From Martinezella lusitana (GTDB lineage Bacteria > Pseudomonadota > Alphaproteobacteria > Rhizobiales > Rhizobiaceae), in assembly GCF_010668395.1 (NCBI RefSeq), contig NZ_WUEY01000001.1, positions 434,001-498,000 on the forward strand: 64,000 nucleotides of DNA. Reading direction: 5' to 3'. The notes below the pieces were generated by a model. That model saw only the letters and a program-made list of their open reading frames with translations. It searched no databases and had not been told where the DNA came from. Position numbers and translations under genes: made by a program. Of this stretch, positions 18,070 through 26,286 are shown piece by piece (the first letter of the stretch is position 1; each line of letters opens with the position of its first letter).

Positions 18070-19130
18070 GCCGATACCTTTCTGATCCATTGATCGATCG
18101 CGACGGCGCCGATGATGAGAACGCCGGTCAGAAGCACCTTCCACTGCGGATCGGCCCCGAGCATGTTGAGGCCCATGGAGACGACGCCGACGATCATGGC
18201 GCCGAAGAGCGTGCCGAGGATCGAGCCGCGGCCGCCAAAGAGCGAGATGCCGCCGATCACCGTCGCGGTGATTGCCTGAAGATTGAAGTCAGTGACTGCG
18301 GAGGATGGCGAAACCGAGCCGTTGCGGCCGATGGAGACCCATGCTGCGAGGCCCGCGATCAGTCCCGAAACGCCGTAGACGGCAAGGAGCACTTTCTTGG
18401 TCTGGATACCGGCAAGCTTCGCCGCCTCCGGATCGTCGCCCACGGCATAGACATGGCGGCCCCAGGCGGTGTGGTTGAGCACGTACCAGAGGACGATGAC
18501 CAGAAGCACCATGGCGATGACGCCAAGGGTCAGCACGGCGCCGCCGAGGCGGAAGCTGATAGCGAAGAAATGCAGCAGCGGCGCCTGTTCGTCGACATCG
18601 GTATCGCGAATGGTCTCGTTGGCCGAATAGATGAAATTCGTCGCCATGACGATGTTCCAGGTGCCGAGCGTCACGATAAACGGCGGCAGCTTCATATTGG
18701 CGACAAGGAAGCCGTTGAGCAGGCCGCAAAGGCCGCCCGCAACCATGCCGGCCAGAATGGCGATCGGCGTCGGCAGCCCGTATGTCACGGCGACATTGCC
18801 CATGACGACGGAGGAAATGACCATGATGACACCGATCGACAGATCGATGCCGGCGGTCAGGATGACCAGCGTCTGGGCCGCGCCGAGAATACCGACGATC
18901 GCGATCTGCTGCAGGATCAGCGTCAGCGTATAGGCGGAGAAGAACCGGCCGCCGATGGCGATGCCGAAGATCACAATCGCCAGCACCAGCACGATCAGCG
19001 GCACAGCCGCCGGGGTCGAATGCAAAAAGTGCTGCACGCGCTTGAGAAGAGAGACATCTTGATGCTCGAACGAGGCGACTTTCTTGTCGCTGCCGTCGAG
19101 AACACGTTCGAATTCCTGTGCTCCGGACAT
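18066..19130 (-). CDS. frcC: FrcC, fructose ABC transporter permease
   Basis: Inner-membrane channel of the fructose transporter, 354 residues with eight to ten hydrophobic segments of the RbsC/BPD_transp_2 family. The region GLAAWVSIGRNGSVSPSS and GGISLFGGRGSILGTLFGA is the ATPase-contact part. ATG 19130 has GGAGG seven bases upstream; upstream residues to 19160 are not needed. It follows frcB after 173 bases containing a hairpin. Confidence 0.92.
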   Translation of the reverse strand: MSGAQEFERVLDGSDKKVASFEHQDVSLLKRVQHFLHSTPAAVPLIVLVLAIVIFGIAIGGRFFSAYTLTLILQQIAIVGILGAAQTLVILTAGIDLSIGVIMVISSVVMGNVAVTYGLPTPIAILAGMVAGGLCGLLNGFLVANMKLPPFIVTLGTWNIVMATNFIYSANETIRDTDVDEQAPLLHFFAISFRLGGAVLTLGVIAMVLLVIVLWYVLNHTAWGRHVYAVGDDPEAAKLAGIQTKKVLLAVYGVSGLIAGLAAWVSIGRNGSVSPSSAVTDFNLQAITATVIGGISLFGGRGSILGTLFGAMIVGVVSMGLNMLGADPQWKVLLTGVLIIGAVAIDQWIRKVSA

Positions 19131-19241
19131 ATTATTCCTCCGCCACCGCGCCGCATGCACGGGAACCGCCGGCTGTTGGGGGCCAGCCAGGAGATGAACC
19201 CGGCCGACGTGACTGTTGCGATTGTCTGCTCCCTATAAGAA

Positions 19242-19272
19242 GAGCCGCGCCAGCAGGCGCATGACGCGGCTC
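19242..19272 (-). other. Intercistronic hairpin between frcB and frcC
   Basis: GAGCCGCG (242-249 of this kb) pairs with CGCGGCTC (265-272 of this kb) just after frcB in the transcribed direction. Such hairpins behind binding-protein genes commonly protect the upstream mRNA or partly terminate, giving more binding protein than permease. There is no T-run, so mRNA stabilisation is the likelier role. Confidence 0.5.
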
Positions 19273-19303
19273 CTCAAGGGACTATATCACATCCGTGAGG
19301 GGC

Positions 19304-20329
19304 TTAGCCCCAGCACTTGTTGAGGCCTTCCTTGGTGTCGATGGACTTGACGCCGGAAACCGGCTTGTCCGTCACCAGGGAGACGCCGGTGTCGAAGAAG
19401 GACTTGCCTTCCGTCGGCTTCGGCTTTTCGCCGGAGTCGGCGAACTTCTTGATGGCCTCGACGCCGAGGGACGCCATCATCAGCGGGTACTGCTGAGCGG
19501 TCGCACCGATCACGCCTTCGGTGACCGACTTCACGCCCGGGCAACCGCCGTCGATGGAGACGATCAGGACCTGCTTTTCGAGGCCGACGGCCTTCAGGGC
19601 CTGGTAGGCACCGACTGCGGCCGGTTCATTGATGGTGTGGATGACGTTGATGCTGGAGTCTTTCTGCAGAAGGTTTTCCATGGCCTTGCGGCCGCCTTCC
19701 TCGTTGCCGTTGGTGACGTCATGGCCGACGATGCGGGAATCGGTTTCGTCGCCGATCTTGTTCGGATCCTTGGTGTCGATGCCGAAGCCCATCATGAAGC
19801 CCTGGTCGCGCAGGACGTCGACGGACGGCTGCGACGGCGTCAGGTCGAGGAAGCCGATCTTGGCATCCTTTGCCTTGTCGCCCAGGGTTTCCTTCGCCCA
19901 TTGGCCGACGAGCTTGCCGGCAAGCAGGTTGTCCGTCGCGAAGGTCGCGTCAGCGGAATCAGCCGGCTCCAGCGGCGTATCGAGCGCGATAACAAGCAGA
20001 CCGGCATCCCGCGCCTTCTTGACCGTGGGAACGATACCCTTGGTATCCGAAGCGGCGATCAGGATACCCTTGGCGCCATCGGCGATGCAGCTTTCGATTG
20101 CGGCAACCTGGCTTTCGCTGTCGCCGTCGATCTTGCCGGCATAGGACTTCAGCGTCACGCCGAGTTCCTTGGCCTTGGCGGTCGCGCCTTCCTTCATCTT
20201 GACGAAGAAGGGATTGGTATCGGTCTTGGTGATGAGGCAGGCGGATACGTCGGCAGCCTTGGCCGGCGCGGCAAAGGCGACGCCGATGGCCAGCGCGGCG
20301 AACGCGGTGGAAATAACAGATTTCTTCAT
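19304..20329 (-). CDS. frcB: FrcB, fructose-binding periplasmic protein
   Basis: Captures fructose in the periplasm. The 341 residues begin with a Sec signal peptide (1-25, cleavage after AKA). The mature protein is a Peripla_BP_4/RbsB-like fold with [40 protein letters not shown] and [11 protein letters not shown]. Gene order frcB-frcC-frcA-frcK with a divergent ROK regulator matches the S. meliloti and R. etli fructose locus, which fixes the substrate better than sequence alone. Relatives also carry ribose or mannose in some hosts. Confidence 0.93.
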   Translation of the reverse strand: MKKSVISTAFAALAIGVAFAAPAKAADVSACLITKTDTNPFFVKMKEGATAKAKELGVTLKSYAGKIDGDSESQVAAIESCIADGAKGILIAASDTKGIVPTVKKARDAGLLVIALDTPLEPADSADATFATDNLLAGKLVGQWAKETLGDKAKDAKIGFLDLTPSQPSVDVLRDQGFMMGFGIDTKDPNKIGDETDSRIVGHDVTNGNEEGGRKAMENLLQKDSSINVIHTINEPAAVGAYQALKAVGLEKQVLIVSIDGGCPGVKSVTEGVIGATAQQYPLMMASLGVEAIKKFADSGEKPKPTEGKSFFDTGVSLVTDKPVSGVKSIDTKEGLNKCWG

Positions 20330-20577
20330 TCAATCCTCCCGATGTTTGAAAGGCCGGACCTTCCGGCAACCCCCGGGCCAAAACCCGGCGTAGAGATACG
20401 CAATGCCTCTCGGATTGTTTCCGGCGGACCTCCTCCAAGGCCATATATGCATCCCCGACGGTCCATATCTGAGCCTAAAGATTTCCGGCTGTCAATAAAT
20501 AAATCGGATTGAATTATTAATTGGATGTGGCATTCTGCCAAAAAATAGGGCATGGCCATGGTGGAAGGAGCAGGCTC
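20330..20577. promoter_or_regulatory. Divergent frcB/frcR control region
   Basis: The 248-base gap between divergent frcB and frcR is unusually AT-rich around 20490-20525, with imperfect dyads made from AATAAATAAATC and GATTGAATTATTAATT. ROK-type regulators often bind AT-rich dyads, so this is the likely FrcR site. The frcR ribosome binding site AAGGAG is at 20565-20570. Confidence 0.5.
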
Positions 20578-21825
20578 ATGTCTCTTGTGCACGACCCTGA
20601 GGACACACCCACAACGCCAGCGATTCTCGACCCCAGCGGGGGCGCAAATCAGCTCGGCGTGCGCGCCCATAACGAACGGCTCGTCCTGTCGCTCGTGCGC
20701 CGTCACAGCGCCCTGTCCAAGGCCGATATCGCCCGGCGCAGCGGCCTTTCGGCGCAAACCGTTTCCGTCATCATGCGGGAGCTGGAAAAGGACGGCCTGC
20801 TGTCGCGCGATGCGCCGGTGCGTGGCCGCGTCGGGCAGCCATCCATTCCCATGCGGCTCAACCCGGACGCGGTGCTCTCCTTCGGTGTCAAGATCGGCCG
20901 GCGCAGCGCCGATCTCGTGCTGATGGATTTCATCGGCGGCATCAGGATGCAGCTCCATCAGACCTATCCCTACCCGCTGCCGCAGGACATCATCGCCTTC
21001 GTCACGGCCGGGATCCGGGAACTGGAGGGCCGCCTCAGCGAAGAGGAGCGCCGCAAGCTCGCCGGCATCGGCGTCGCCGCGCCGTTCGAGCTGTGGAACT
21101 GGGCCGAGCAGGTGGGCGCGCCGCCCGGAGCGATGGATGTCTGGCGCGGGTTCGACCTTCGCGCCGAAATCGCCTCGCGCGTGGCCTATCCCGTCTTCCT
21201 GCAGAACGACGCCACCAGTGCCTGCGGCGCGGAGCTGGTCTTCGGCGTCGGCTCGCACTATCCGGATTTCGTCTATTTCTTCATCGGCTCCTTCCTCGGC
21301 GGCGGCATCGTCCTCAATTCGTCGATTTTCGTCGGCCGGACCGGCACGGCCGGCGCTCTCGGTCCCCTGCCCGTGCGCGGCCGCAACGGCGAGAACCGCC
21401 AGCTTCTGGAAATCGCCTCGATCTTCGTGCTCGAAAATCTCTTGAGGGATCACGGCTTCGACCCGCGCCCCCTCTGGTACTCGGCCGACAACTGGATCGA
21501 TTTCGGTGAGCCGCTGGAAATCTGGATCCAGGATACGGCCAAGGCCCTGGCGCAGGCGATCGTCGCCTCCGCGTCGGTCATCGATTTCAGCGCCGCGGTC
21601 ATCGACGGCGGCTTCCCCGACTGGGTGCGGGAACGGGTGGTGCGCGCCACCATCAAGGCCGCCGCCGAACTGGATCTGCAGGGTGTCGTCATGCCCGAGA
21701 TCGTCGAAGGCGCCGTGGGACCGCAGGCGCGGGCCATCGGTGGCGCCAGCCTGCCGATCTTCGCGCGCTACCTGATCGACCAGAATGTACTTTTCAAGGA
21801 GATAGAGCATGTTGAAGGGCATTGA
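20578..21825 (+). CDS. frcR: FrcR, ROK-family transcriptional regulator of fructose uptake
   Basis: A 415-residue ROK regulator. The winged helix is at about 35-80 (SALSKADIARRSGLSAQTVS, then RELEKDGLL), followed by a sugar-kinase-like sensor domain containing GVAAPFELWNW and QNDATSACGAELVFG. ATG 20578 has AAGGAG seven bases upstream. It is divergent from frcB, as frcR is in S. meliloti. Its end overlaps fucU by 17 bases, so both are translated from one message. Confidence 0.88.
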   Translation: MSLVHDPEDTPTTPAILDPSGGANQLGVRAHNERLVLSLVRRHSALSKADIARRSGLSAQTVSVIMRELEKDGLLSRDAPVRGRVGQPSIPMRLNPDAVLSFGVKIGRRSADLVLMDFIGGIRMQLHQTYPYPLPQDIIAFVTAGIRELEGRLSEEERRKLAGIGVAAPFELWNWAEQVGAPPGAMDVWRGFDLRAEIASRVAYPVFLQNDATSACGAELVFGVGSHYPDFVYFFIGSFLGGGIVLNSSIFVGRTGTAGALGPLPVRGRNGENRQLLEIASIFVLENLLRDHGFDPRPLWYSADNWIDFGEPLEIWIQDTAKALAQAIVASASVIDFSAAVIDGGFPDWVRERVVRATIKAAAELDLQGVVMPEIVEGAVGPQARAIGGASLPIFARYLIDQNVLFKEIEHVEGH

Positions 21826-22243
21826 CCCGCTGTTGAGCCCGGAGTTGCTGGCGACGCTGCGCGCCATGGGCCACGGCGACGAAATCGCCCTTGTCGATGG
21901 AAATTATCCCGGCCTCGAACATGCACGCCGCCTCATCCGTCTCGACGGCCACGGCGTCATCCCCGTGCTCGATGCCGTGCTGAGCGTGCTGCCGATCGAC
22001 GATTTCGTGCCGCAGGCGATTTTCCGGGCAACCGTCCGTCAGGACCGCGACGCCGTCGATCCCGTTCATGCCGAAATGATCGAGTGCTGCGCGCGGCACG
22101 TTCCGGACATCAGGGTCGTTCCCCTGCTGCCAGCGGAGTTCTATGAGCGGGTGAAGCAAACCCATGCGCTGGTCCAGACCAGCGAGCCGCGGCTCTACGG
22201 CAATATCATCCTGCGCAAGGGTGTGATTTATCCCAAGGGATAG
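21809..22243 (+). CDS. FucU/RbsD-family sugar mutarotase
   Basis: A 144-residue protein of the RbsD/FucU family, which speeds interconversion of sugar ring forms. It has the N-terminal MLKGIDPLLSPELL and ALVDGNYPG, the internal RLDGHGVIPVLDAVLSVLP, and the C-terminal SEPRLYGNIILRKG with the conserved Tyr region. Its own AAGGAG lies inside the end of frcR. Coupling with frcR suggests it prepares the correct fructose (or related sugar) anomer for uptake or Frk; that is inference. Confidence 0.85.
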   Translation: MLKGIDPLLSPELLATLRAMGHGDEIALVDGNYPGLEHARRLIRLDGHGVIPVLDAVLSVLPIDDFVPQAIFRATVRQDRDAVDPVHAEMIECCARHVPDIRVVPLLPAEFYERVKQTHALVQTSEPRLYGNIILRKGVIYPKG

Positions 22244-22247
22244 GAAA

Positions 22248-22399
22248 GTGCCCCTCATCCGGCCTTCGGCCACCTTCTCCCCGCTTGCGGGGCGAAGGAG
22301 ATGGGGGCACCCACAGCCTTCTTTCCAGCCAATTGCTCAGACGATACTGAGAGGTAGTCCCCTCTCCCCGCCTGCGGGGAGAGGGTTAGGGTGAGGGGC
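22248..22399. repeat. Composite palindromic intergenic repeat
   Basis: Left part 22248-22310 is a cruciform-like unit: outer arms GTGCCCCTCAT and ATGGGGGCAC, with inner hairpins GGCCTTCGGCC and CCTTCTCCCCGC-TTGC-GGGGCGAAGG. Right part 22358-22399 has CCTCTCCCCGC-CT-GCGGGGAGAGG followed by GGTTAGGGTGAGGGGC. This is the widespread CCCTCACCC/CTCTCCCCGC type of element in Rhizobiales. It sits between convergent fucU and the racemase gene and differs in sequence from the 9973 element. Confidence 0.7.
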
Positions 22400-22443
22400 T
22401 GAACTCTCCGCCCGACCTAGAACAACCGAGCCTTCACCCGCCC

Positions 22444-23481
22444 TCAAATCTCCCCCGCCGAAGGCCCCCAGACGTCCGTCATCGCAAAGCCTTCCGCCAT
22501 GGGGTCAAAGGGATCGAGCGCCACCTGACTGAGGCCGAAGGTGAAGCCGCGGCCGGTGATGGTGGGGATGATGGCCGGCTTGCCGGCAACCTCGGTCACC
22601 GCCTGCAGACCGACTTCGAACTCCGAACCGATGATCGAGCGTGACTTGAAGACATCGCCGACCTTGGCCTTGCCGCGCGCGTGCAGCGTCGCCAGGTTGG
22701 CGGAATTTCCGGTGCCGCAGGGCGAGCGGTCGGCCCGGCCGGGCCACATGGTCGTGCAGGTGCGGATGGCGCCATCGCTATCGATATCGCGGAACATGAC
22801 GTAGGCGACGCCGGAGATCGCCGGGATTTCCGGGTGAACCACGGACATCGTCCGGTTGATCGCATCCTTGAGAATCATCCCGGCCTGGACGAGCGCTGCC
22901 GCATTGCCCTTTTCGATCGTCAGGCCGATCTGGCCGACATCGACGAGCCCATAGAAGATGCCGCCATAGCACAGGTCGAGCTTGATCCTGCCCCATTGCG
23001 GCGTGTCGAGCTCGACATCCAGCTCATGCACGAAGGACGGCACCATGGTCAGCCGCACCTTCTCGCAGCGGCCATCGCGGCAGGTCGCCGTGGCGCGGAC
23101 GAGGCCCGCCGCCGTATCGAGGGTAACGACCGTTTCCGGCTCCTTCATCTCGACGATACCGGATTCGAGCAATGCCGTGGTCACGCAGATGGAGTTGGAG
23201 CCTGAGCTTGCATGGGCCTGGTCCGGCTGCAGGATGATGAAGCCGGCATCGGCCTCGGGATGTTTGGCCGGCAGCAGCAGGTTGACGGAGCCGATCGGCG
23301 CGCCGCGCGGCTCCAGCACGAGGAAGCGGCGCAGCTCCTGGCCCTTCGGATCGGTGTTCAGCCAATGCAGCTGCTCGGCAATGCTGTTGCCGGGAATCTT
23401 CGGCACGCCGCCGATGGCGACCTTGCCGATTTCCCCTTCGCAATGAACGTCCAGCAGCTGGATCGTGCGCTTCCATCTCAT
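22444..23481 (-). CDS. Proline racemase superfamily enzyme, Ser/Cys type (hydroxyproline epimerase/dehydratase-like)
   Basis: Acts on proline derivatives; probable substrates are trans-4-hydroxy-L-proline (epimerisation) or trans-3-hydroxy-L-proline (dehydration). The 345 residues match the superfamily (HCEGEIGKVAIGG, then GSNSICVTTALLESG, then RADRSPCGTGNSANLA). The second catalytic Cys is kept at 255 (SPCGTG). At the first site the usual MCGH is SSGS, with Ser93 replacing Cys and Ser95 replacing His. Ser/Cys members with mixed activity have been described in the superfamily, so it is probably active. It is paired with an SDR gene 14 bases upstream. Confidence 0.85.
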   Translation of the reverse strand: MRWKRTIQLLDVHCEGEIGKVAIGGVPKIPGNSIAEQLHWLNTDPKGQELRRFLVLEPRGAPIGSVNLLLPAKHPEADAGFIILQPDQAHASSGSNSICVTTALLESGIVEMKEPETVVTLDTAAGLVRATATCRDGRCEKVRLTMVPSFVHELDVELDTPQWGRIKLDLCYGGIFYGLVDVGQIGLTIEKGNAAALVQAGMILKDAINRTMSVVHPEIPAISGVAYVMFRDIDSDGAIRTCTTMWPGRADRSPCGTGNSANLATLHARGKAKVGDVFKSRSIIGSEFEVGLQAVTEVAGKPAIIPTITGRGFTFGLSQVALDPFDPMAEGFAMTDVWGPSAGEI

Positions 23482-23495
23482 CTCATGTACTCCAA

Positions 23496-24206
23496 TCAGA
23501 CGTGTCGCGTAATGCCGCCATCGACGCGGATATTCTGGCCGGTGATGTAGCCGGCGCCATCCGACAACAGGAACGCTGCGGTCTTGGCGATCTCGCTCAT
23601 CAGGCCGATGCGCTTCATCGGCACCTTCTCGGCGGTTTCCGGCTTGTGGTTCAGGCTATCGATGTAGCCGGGCAGGATGCAGTTCATGCGGATGTTGTCG
23701 GCGGCGTAGCGATCGGAATAGAGCTTGGTGAAGGCGCCGGCGGCAGCGCGATAGGTGCAGGAGACCGGGAAGACCAGCGACGGCTCGTAGGCGGCAAAGG
23801 TGGTGATGTTGACGAAGGCGCCCTTGCCCTGCTTCAGCATGACCGGCGTCACCAGCCGCGCCATGCGCACGAGCGACAGGATCATCATGTCGGAACCGAG
23901 CGTCCAGCTTTCGTCCGAGATATCGAGCAGATCGCCCTTCGGCGGATGGCCGGTGTGATTGACCACGGCGTCGATGCGGCCATAGCTTTTCATCGTCAGA
24001 TCGAAGATCGCCTGGATATCCTCGGCCTTCTCCGCCACGCCGCGCGAGGCAACACCGCCGAGCTCGGCGGCCAGCGTCTCGCAGCTTTCCGATGGCGACA
24101 TCAGCGCCAGCCGATAGCCGTTGGCGGCCAGTTCGCGGGCGATCGCTTCGCCCATGCCACGGCCACCACCGGTAATCAGTGCAACGGGCTTTTCGGTATC
24201 GGACAT
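23496..24206 (-). CDS. SDR-family protein with a degenerate active site
   Basis: A 236-residue classical short-chain dehydrogenase fold: the nucleotide motif TGGGRGMG at 12-19, and the late GYITGQNIRVDGG typical of the family. The catalytic Tyr is present (Tyr152) but the partner Lys of YxxxK is Ala156 (YRAAA), the NNAG motif is NHTG (83-86), and the catalytic Ser region reads NITTFAA. Either it uses other residues or it is not a standard oxidoreductase. ATG 24206 has AGGAGG six bases upstream. It is cotranscribed ahead of the Ser/Cys racemase gene. Confidence 0.8.
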   Translation of the reverse strand: MSDTEKPVALITGGGRGMGEAIARELAANGYRLALMSPSESCETLAAELGGVASRGVAEKAEDIQAIFDLTMKSYGRIDAVVNHTGHPPKGDLLDISDESWTLGSDMMILSLVRMARLVTPVMLKQGKGAFVNITTFAAYEPSLVFPVSCTYRAAAGAFTKLYSDRYAADNIRMNCILPGYIDSLNHKPETAEKVPMKRIGLMSEIAKTAAFLLSDGAGYITGQNIRVDGGITRHV

Positions 24207-24351
24207 GGTTTTCCTCCTGGTAGCGGTTGATGCGAACGGCGTCATGTGAACGGACGCTTCATGCCGGTCATCATATCGGCCGCCAGCCGGGCTGTCGCCG
24301 CCGATGTCCGAAGCCATCCGCAAATATGCCACGCGCCGACAGGCGCGATCC

Positions 24352-24365
24352 TCTGATATATCAGA
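24352..24365. promoter_or_regulatory. 14-base palindrome upstream of the SDR-racemase operon
   Basis: TCTGATATATCAGA is a perfect palindrome about 150 bases before the SDR start. Its position suits an operator for a GntR-type or similar regulator, which is not encoded nearby. Confidence 0.4.
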
Positions 24366-24435
24366 TTGAGCGACATGGCTATGGCGTTTTACAGCGGCGA
24401 TGAGGGCCGCCGCCGCAAATCAGATCGGGAATGAC

Positions 24436-25740
24436 TTATTGACCCAGAGCTTCGCCGACATTGCTGCCGGTTGCCTCCACGCTATCGCCAAGCGAACCGA
24501 CGGTATTGCCGGCGGAGGCGCCGACACGGCGCAATTGTTCGCCGTAGTTCTGACGCGTGCGAGGATCGAAGATGGCAATCGGGGCACTGACGGCCGCTCC
24601 CGCCACGCTGCCGACCGTCTGGGCGGCGCCGAGCGCCACCGCGCCGACCGCGTCGCCGATGCCGACATCGGAATCGGTGATGGTCTGGCCTTCGATGAGC
24701 CGTGCGCCGATCAACCTCACCACTTCCGGGCTCTCGGCGAACTTGCCGTGATTGAGGCCATCGCCGGTCTTGAGCTTGGTGAGATCCAGCACGGTAATGC
24801 CCTGCTTTTCCAGCGCGCTGCGATAGGGTTCGGCTGCGGGATCGATCTGGCCAAGGCGGTCGATATTGCCGGAAATGCGCCGCGACAGGGAAAGAGCCCG
24901 GTCATCGCGCGAGACGAACAGCGTGAAGTGCGGCTTGTCCTTGCCGAGAGCGGCAAACTGCCGCGCGAAGACATCGACGTCCAGATCGGGCGAGGCCAGG
25001 ATGACGTTCTTGATCTTCGGCGCGACGCGGCCGTTGCGGATCGCCATTTGCCGGAGCGATTCGACTGCGAGCCAGCTGCCCATCGAATGCGCCATGACGG
25101 TGATGTCGCCGACGGAAGGATCCGCCGCGACGCGACGCAGCAGTTCCTCGAGCGAATCGCGGGAATAGTTGGTGCTTTCCTTGTCGTACGCGTAGTCGAA
25201 AATGCTGGCTCGAGACGGCCAGGTGAACACGATCGGCGCGACATCGGCATGCGAATCGTGAACGATCTGCGCGAAGCGATAGACCGCATCCTCATAGCGA
25301 TTGTTGAAACCGTGCACGAAGATCAGCACCCGCTTGTTCTTCGGCAATTCCGCATGCAGCCAGCCACGCCCGTCCGCTTCGGTCGGCAACGGCTTGACGG
25401 CCAGGGTAACGAAATTCTTCAACGGGTTGCCAGGCAGCCGGCTCGGCCACTGAACCTGGCCAACCTTGCGATTAGCCTCCGGCGGGATGGAGATGCTGAC
25501 GGCATCTATCTTCAGCCCCGGTCCGCGCTCGCCCGAAAACAGGATCGCCGGATCCTTATCCGGCAGGCGCGTGGTGGCAACGAGGAGATCGACCTTCGAC
25601 GTGCCGGGCACGTTTTCGTCCACCGGCTGCATGACGCCGACCGGGCGACCGCAGGCCGCAAGCGACAACGTCGCAACCACGGCAACAGTTCGGAAGAATA
25701 CTCTGCCCCATCGGCCCGAACCCGCCATGCGCTGCATCAT
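24436..25740 (-). CDS. Alpha/beta-hydrolase lipoprotein (DUF900 family)
   Basis: A 434-residue envelope protein. Residues 1-30 form a lipoprotein signal ending LSLAAC, with Cys30 the lipidated residue. The hydrolase domain (about 60-330) has VLIFVHGFNNRYEDAV (oxyanion region) and the nucleophile elbow AHSMGS, followed by ASPDLDVDVF. These features define DUF900 hydrolases. The last 80 residues are Gly/Ala/Ser-rich with no known domain. I chose ATG 25740 because the lipobox then sits at a normal distance; 25737 is an equivalent start. Substrate unknown. Confidence 0.82.
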   Translation of the reverse strand: MMQRMAGSGRWGRVFFRTVAVVATLSLAACGRPVGVMQPVDENVPGTSKVDLLVATTRLPDKDPAILFSGERGPGLKIDAVSISIPPEANRKVGQVQWPSRLPGNPLKNFVTLAVKPLPTEADGRGWLHAELPKNKRVLIFVHGFNNRYEDAVYRFAQIVHDSHADVAPIVFTWPSRASIFDYAYDKESTNYSRDSLEELLRRVAADPSVGDITVMAHSMGSWLAVESLRQMAIRNGRVAPKIKNVILASPDLDVDVFARQFAALGKDKPHFTLFVSRDDRALSLSRRISGNIDRLGQIDPAAEPYRSALEKQGITVLDLTKLKTGDGLNHGKFAESPEVVRLIGARLIEGQTITDSDVGIGDAVGAVALGAAQTVGSVAGAAVSAPIAIFDPRTRQNYGEQLRRVGASAGNTVGSLGDSVEATGSNVGEALGQ

Positions 25741-25904
25741 GCAACCTTTCCTTACCGTCGGAATGCTGCGCCACTCTACGCATGGGCGCCTGTGACGCAA
25801 GCCACTGCAGCGGTCTCCGGCCACATGATGCGCTACTAATTCGCAGCGGCATTGCAAAGGCGCAACGCCTTCGTGCATCCGGGAAGTGATAGAGGATGGC
25901 GGAA

Positions 25905-26030
25905 TAAAAAAGAGCCCGATGCGGGAGGAGGATGCATCGGGCTCTTGATCCGGATTGGCAACTGGGAGGAGGAGTGTTGCCAATCATTGAAGGAGCGCTG
26001 GGAGGAGGAGGTGCGCTGCCTTCGAGGGAT
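25905..26030 (-). ncRNA. Small RNA with three CCUCCUCCC-loop hairpins (alpha-r14/'cuckoo' type)
   Basis: Read on the minus strand, three hairpins follow each other, each with a UCCUCCUCCC loop. Stem 1 (AGCGC 25994-25998 with GCGCT 26013-26017) is weakest. Stem 2 pairs 25953-25962 with 25976-25985 (ten pairs). Stem 3 pairs 25911-25922 with 25934-25945 (twelve pairs) and is followed by a T-run, so it is also the terminator. No reading frame fits. Trans-acting RNAs with repeated CCUCCUCCC loops (anti-Shine-Dalgarno) are known in Rhizobiales and Rhodobacter. The 5' end is estimated; a TTATAT at 26034-26039 is a possible -10. Confidence 0.8.
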
Positions 26031-26286
26031 TAGATATAACGCCGAGGGGTGCATGAACAGACCGGCTTTCGCAATGCAGCAATGCATCAGACGCAATGCT
26101 CTCATTGTCATATGCCGAGATTCCCGCATAAAGCCGCCGATCCTGGCTCTTCACCGCCTATTTTGCAGTCGATATCCGCTGAAATCCTGGGATTCACATG
26201 ATCGTGATCGGCGTTTTTGCATTGGCACTGCCGTTCGCTGACATTCCCGGCCGATGAGCCACCTCACCGGCCGGGAGATTCCGGGC

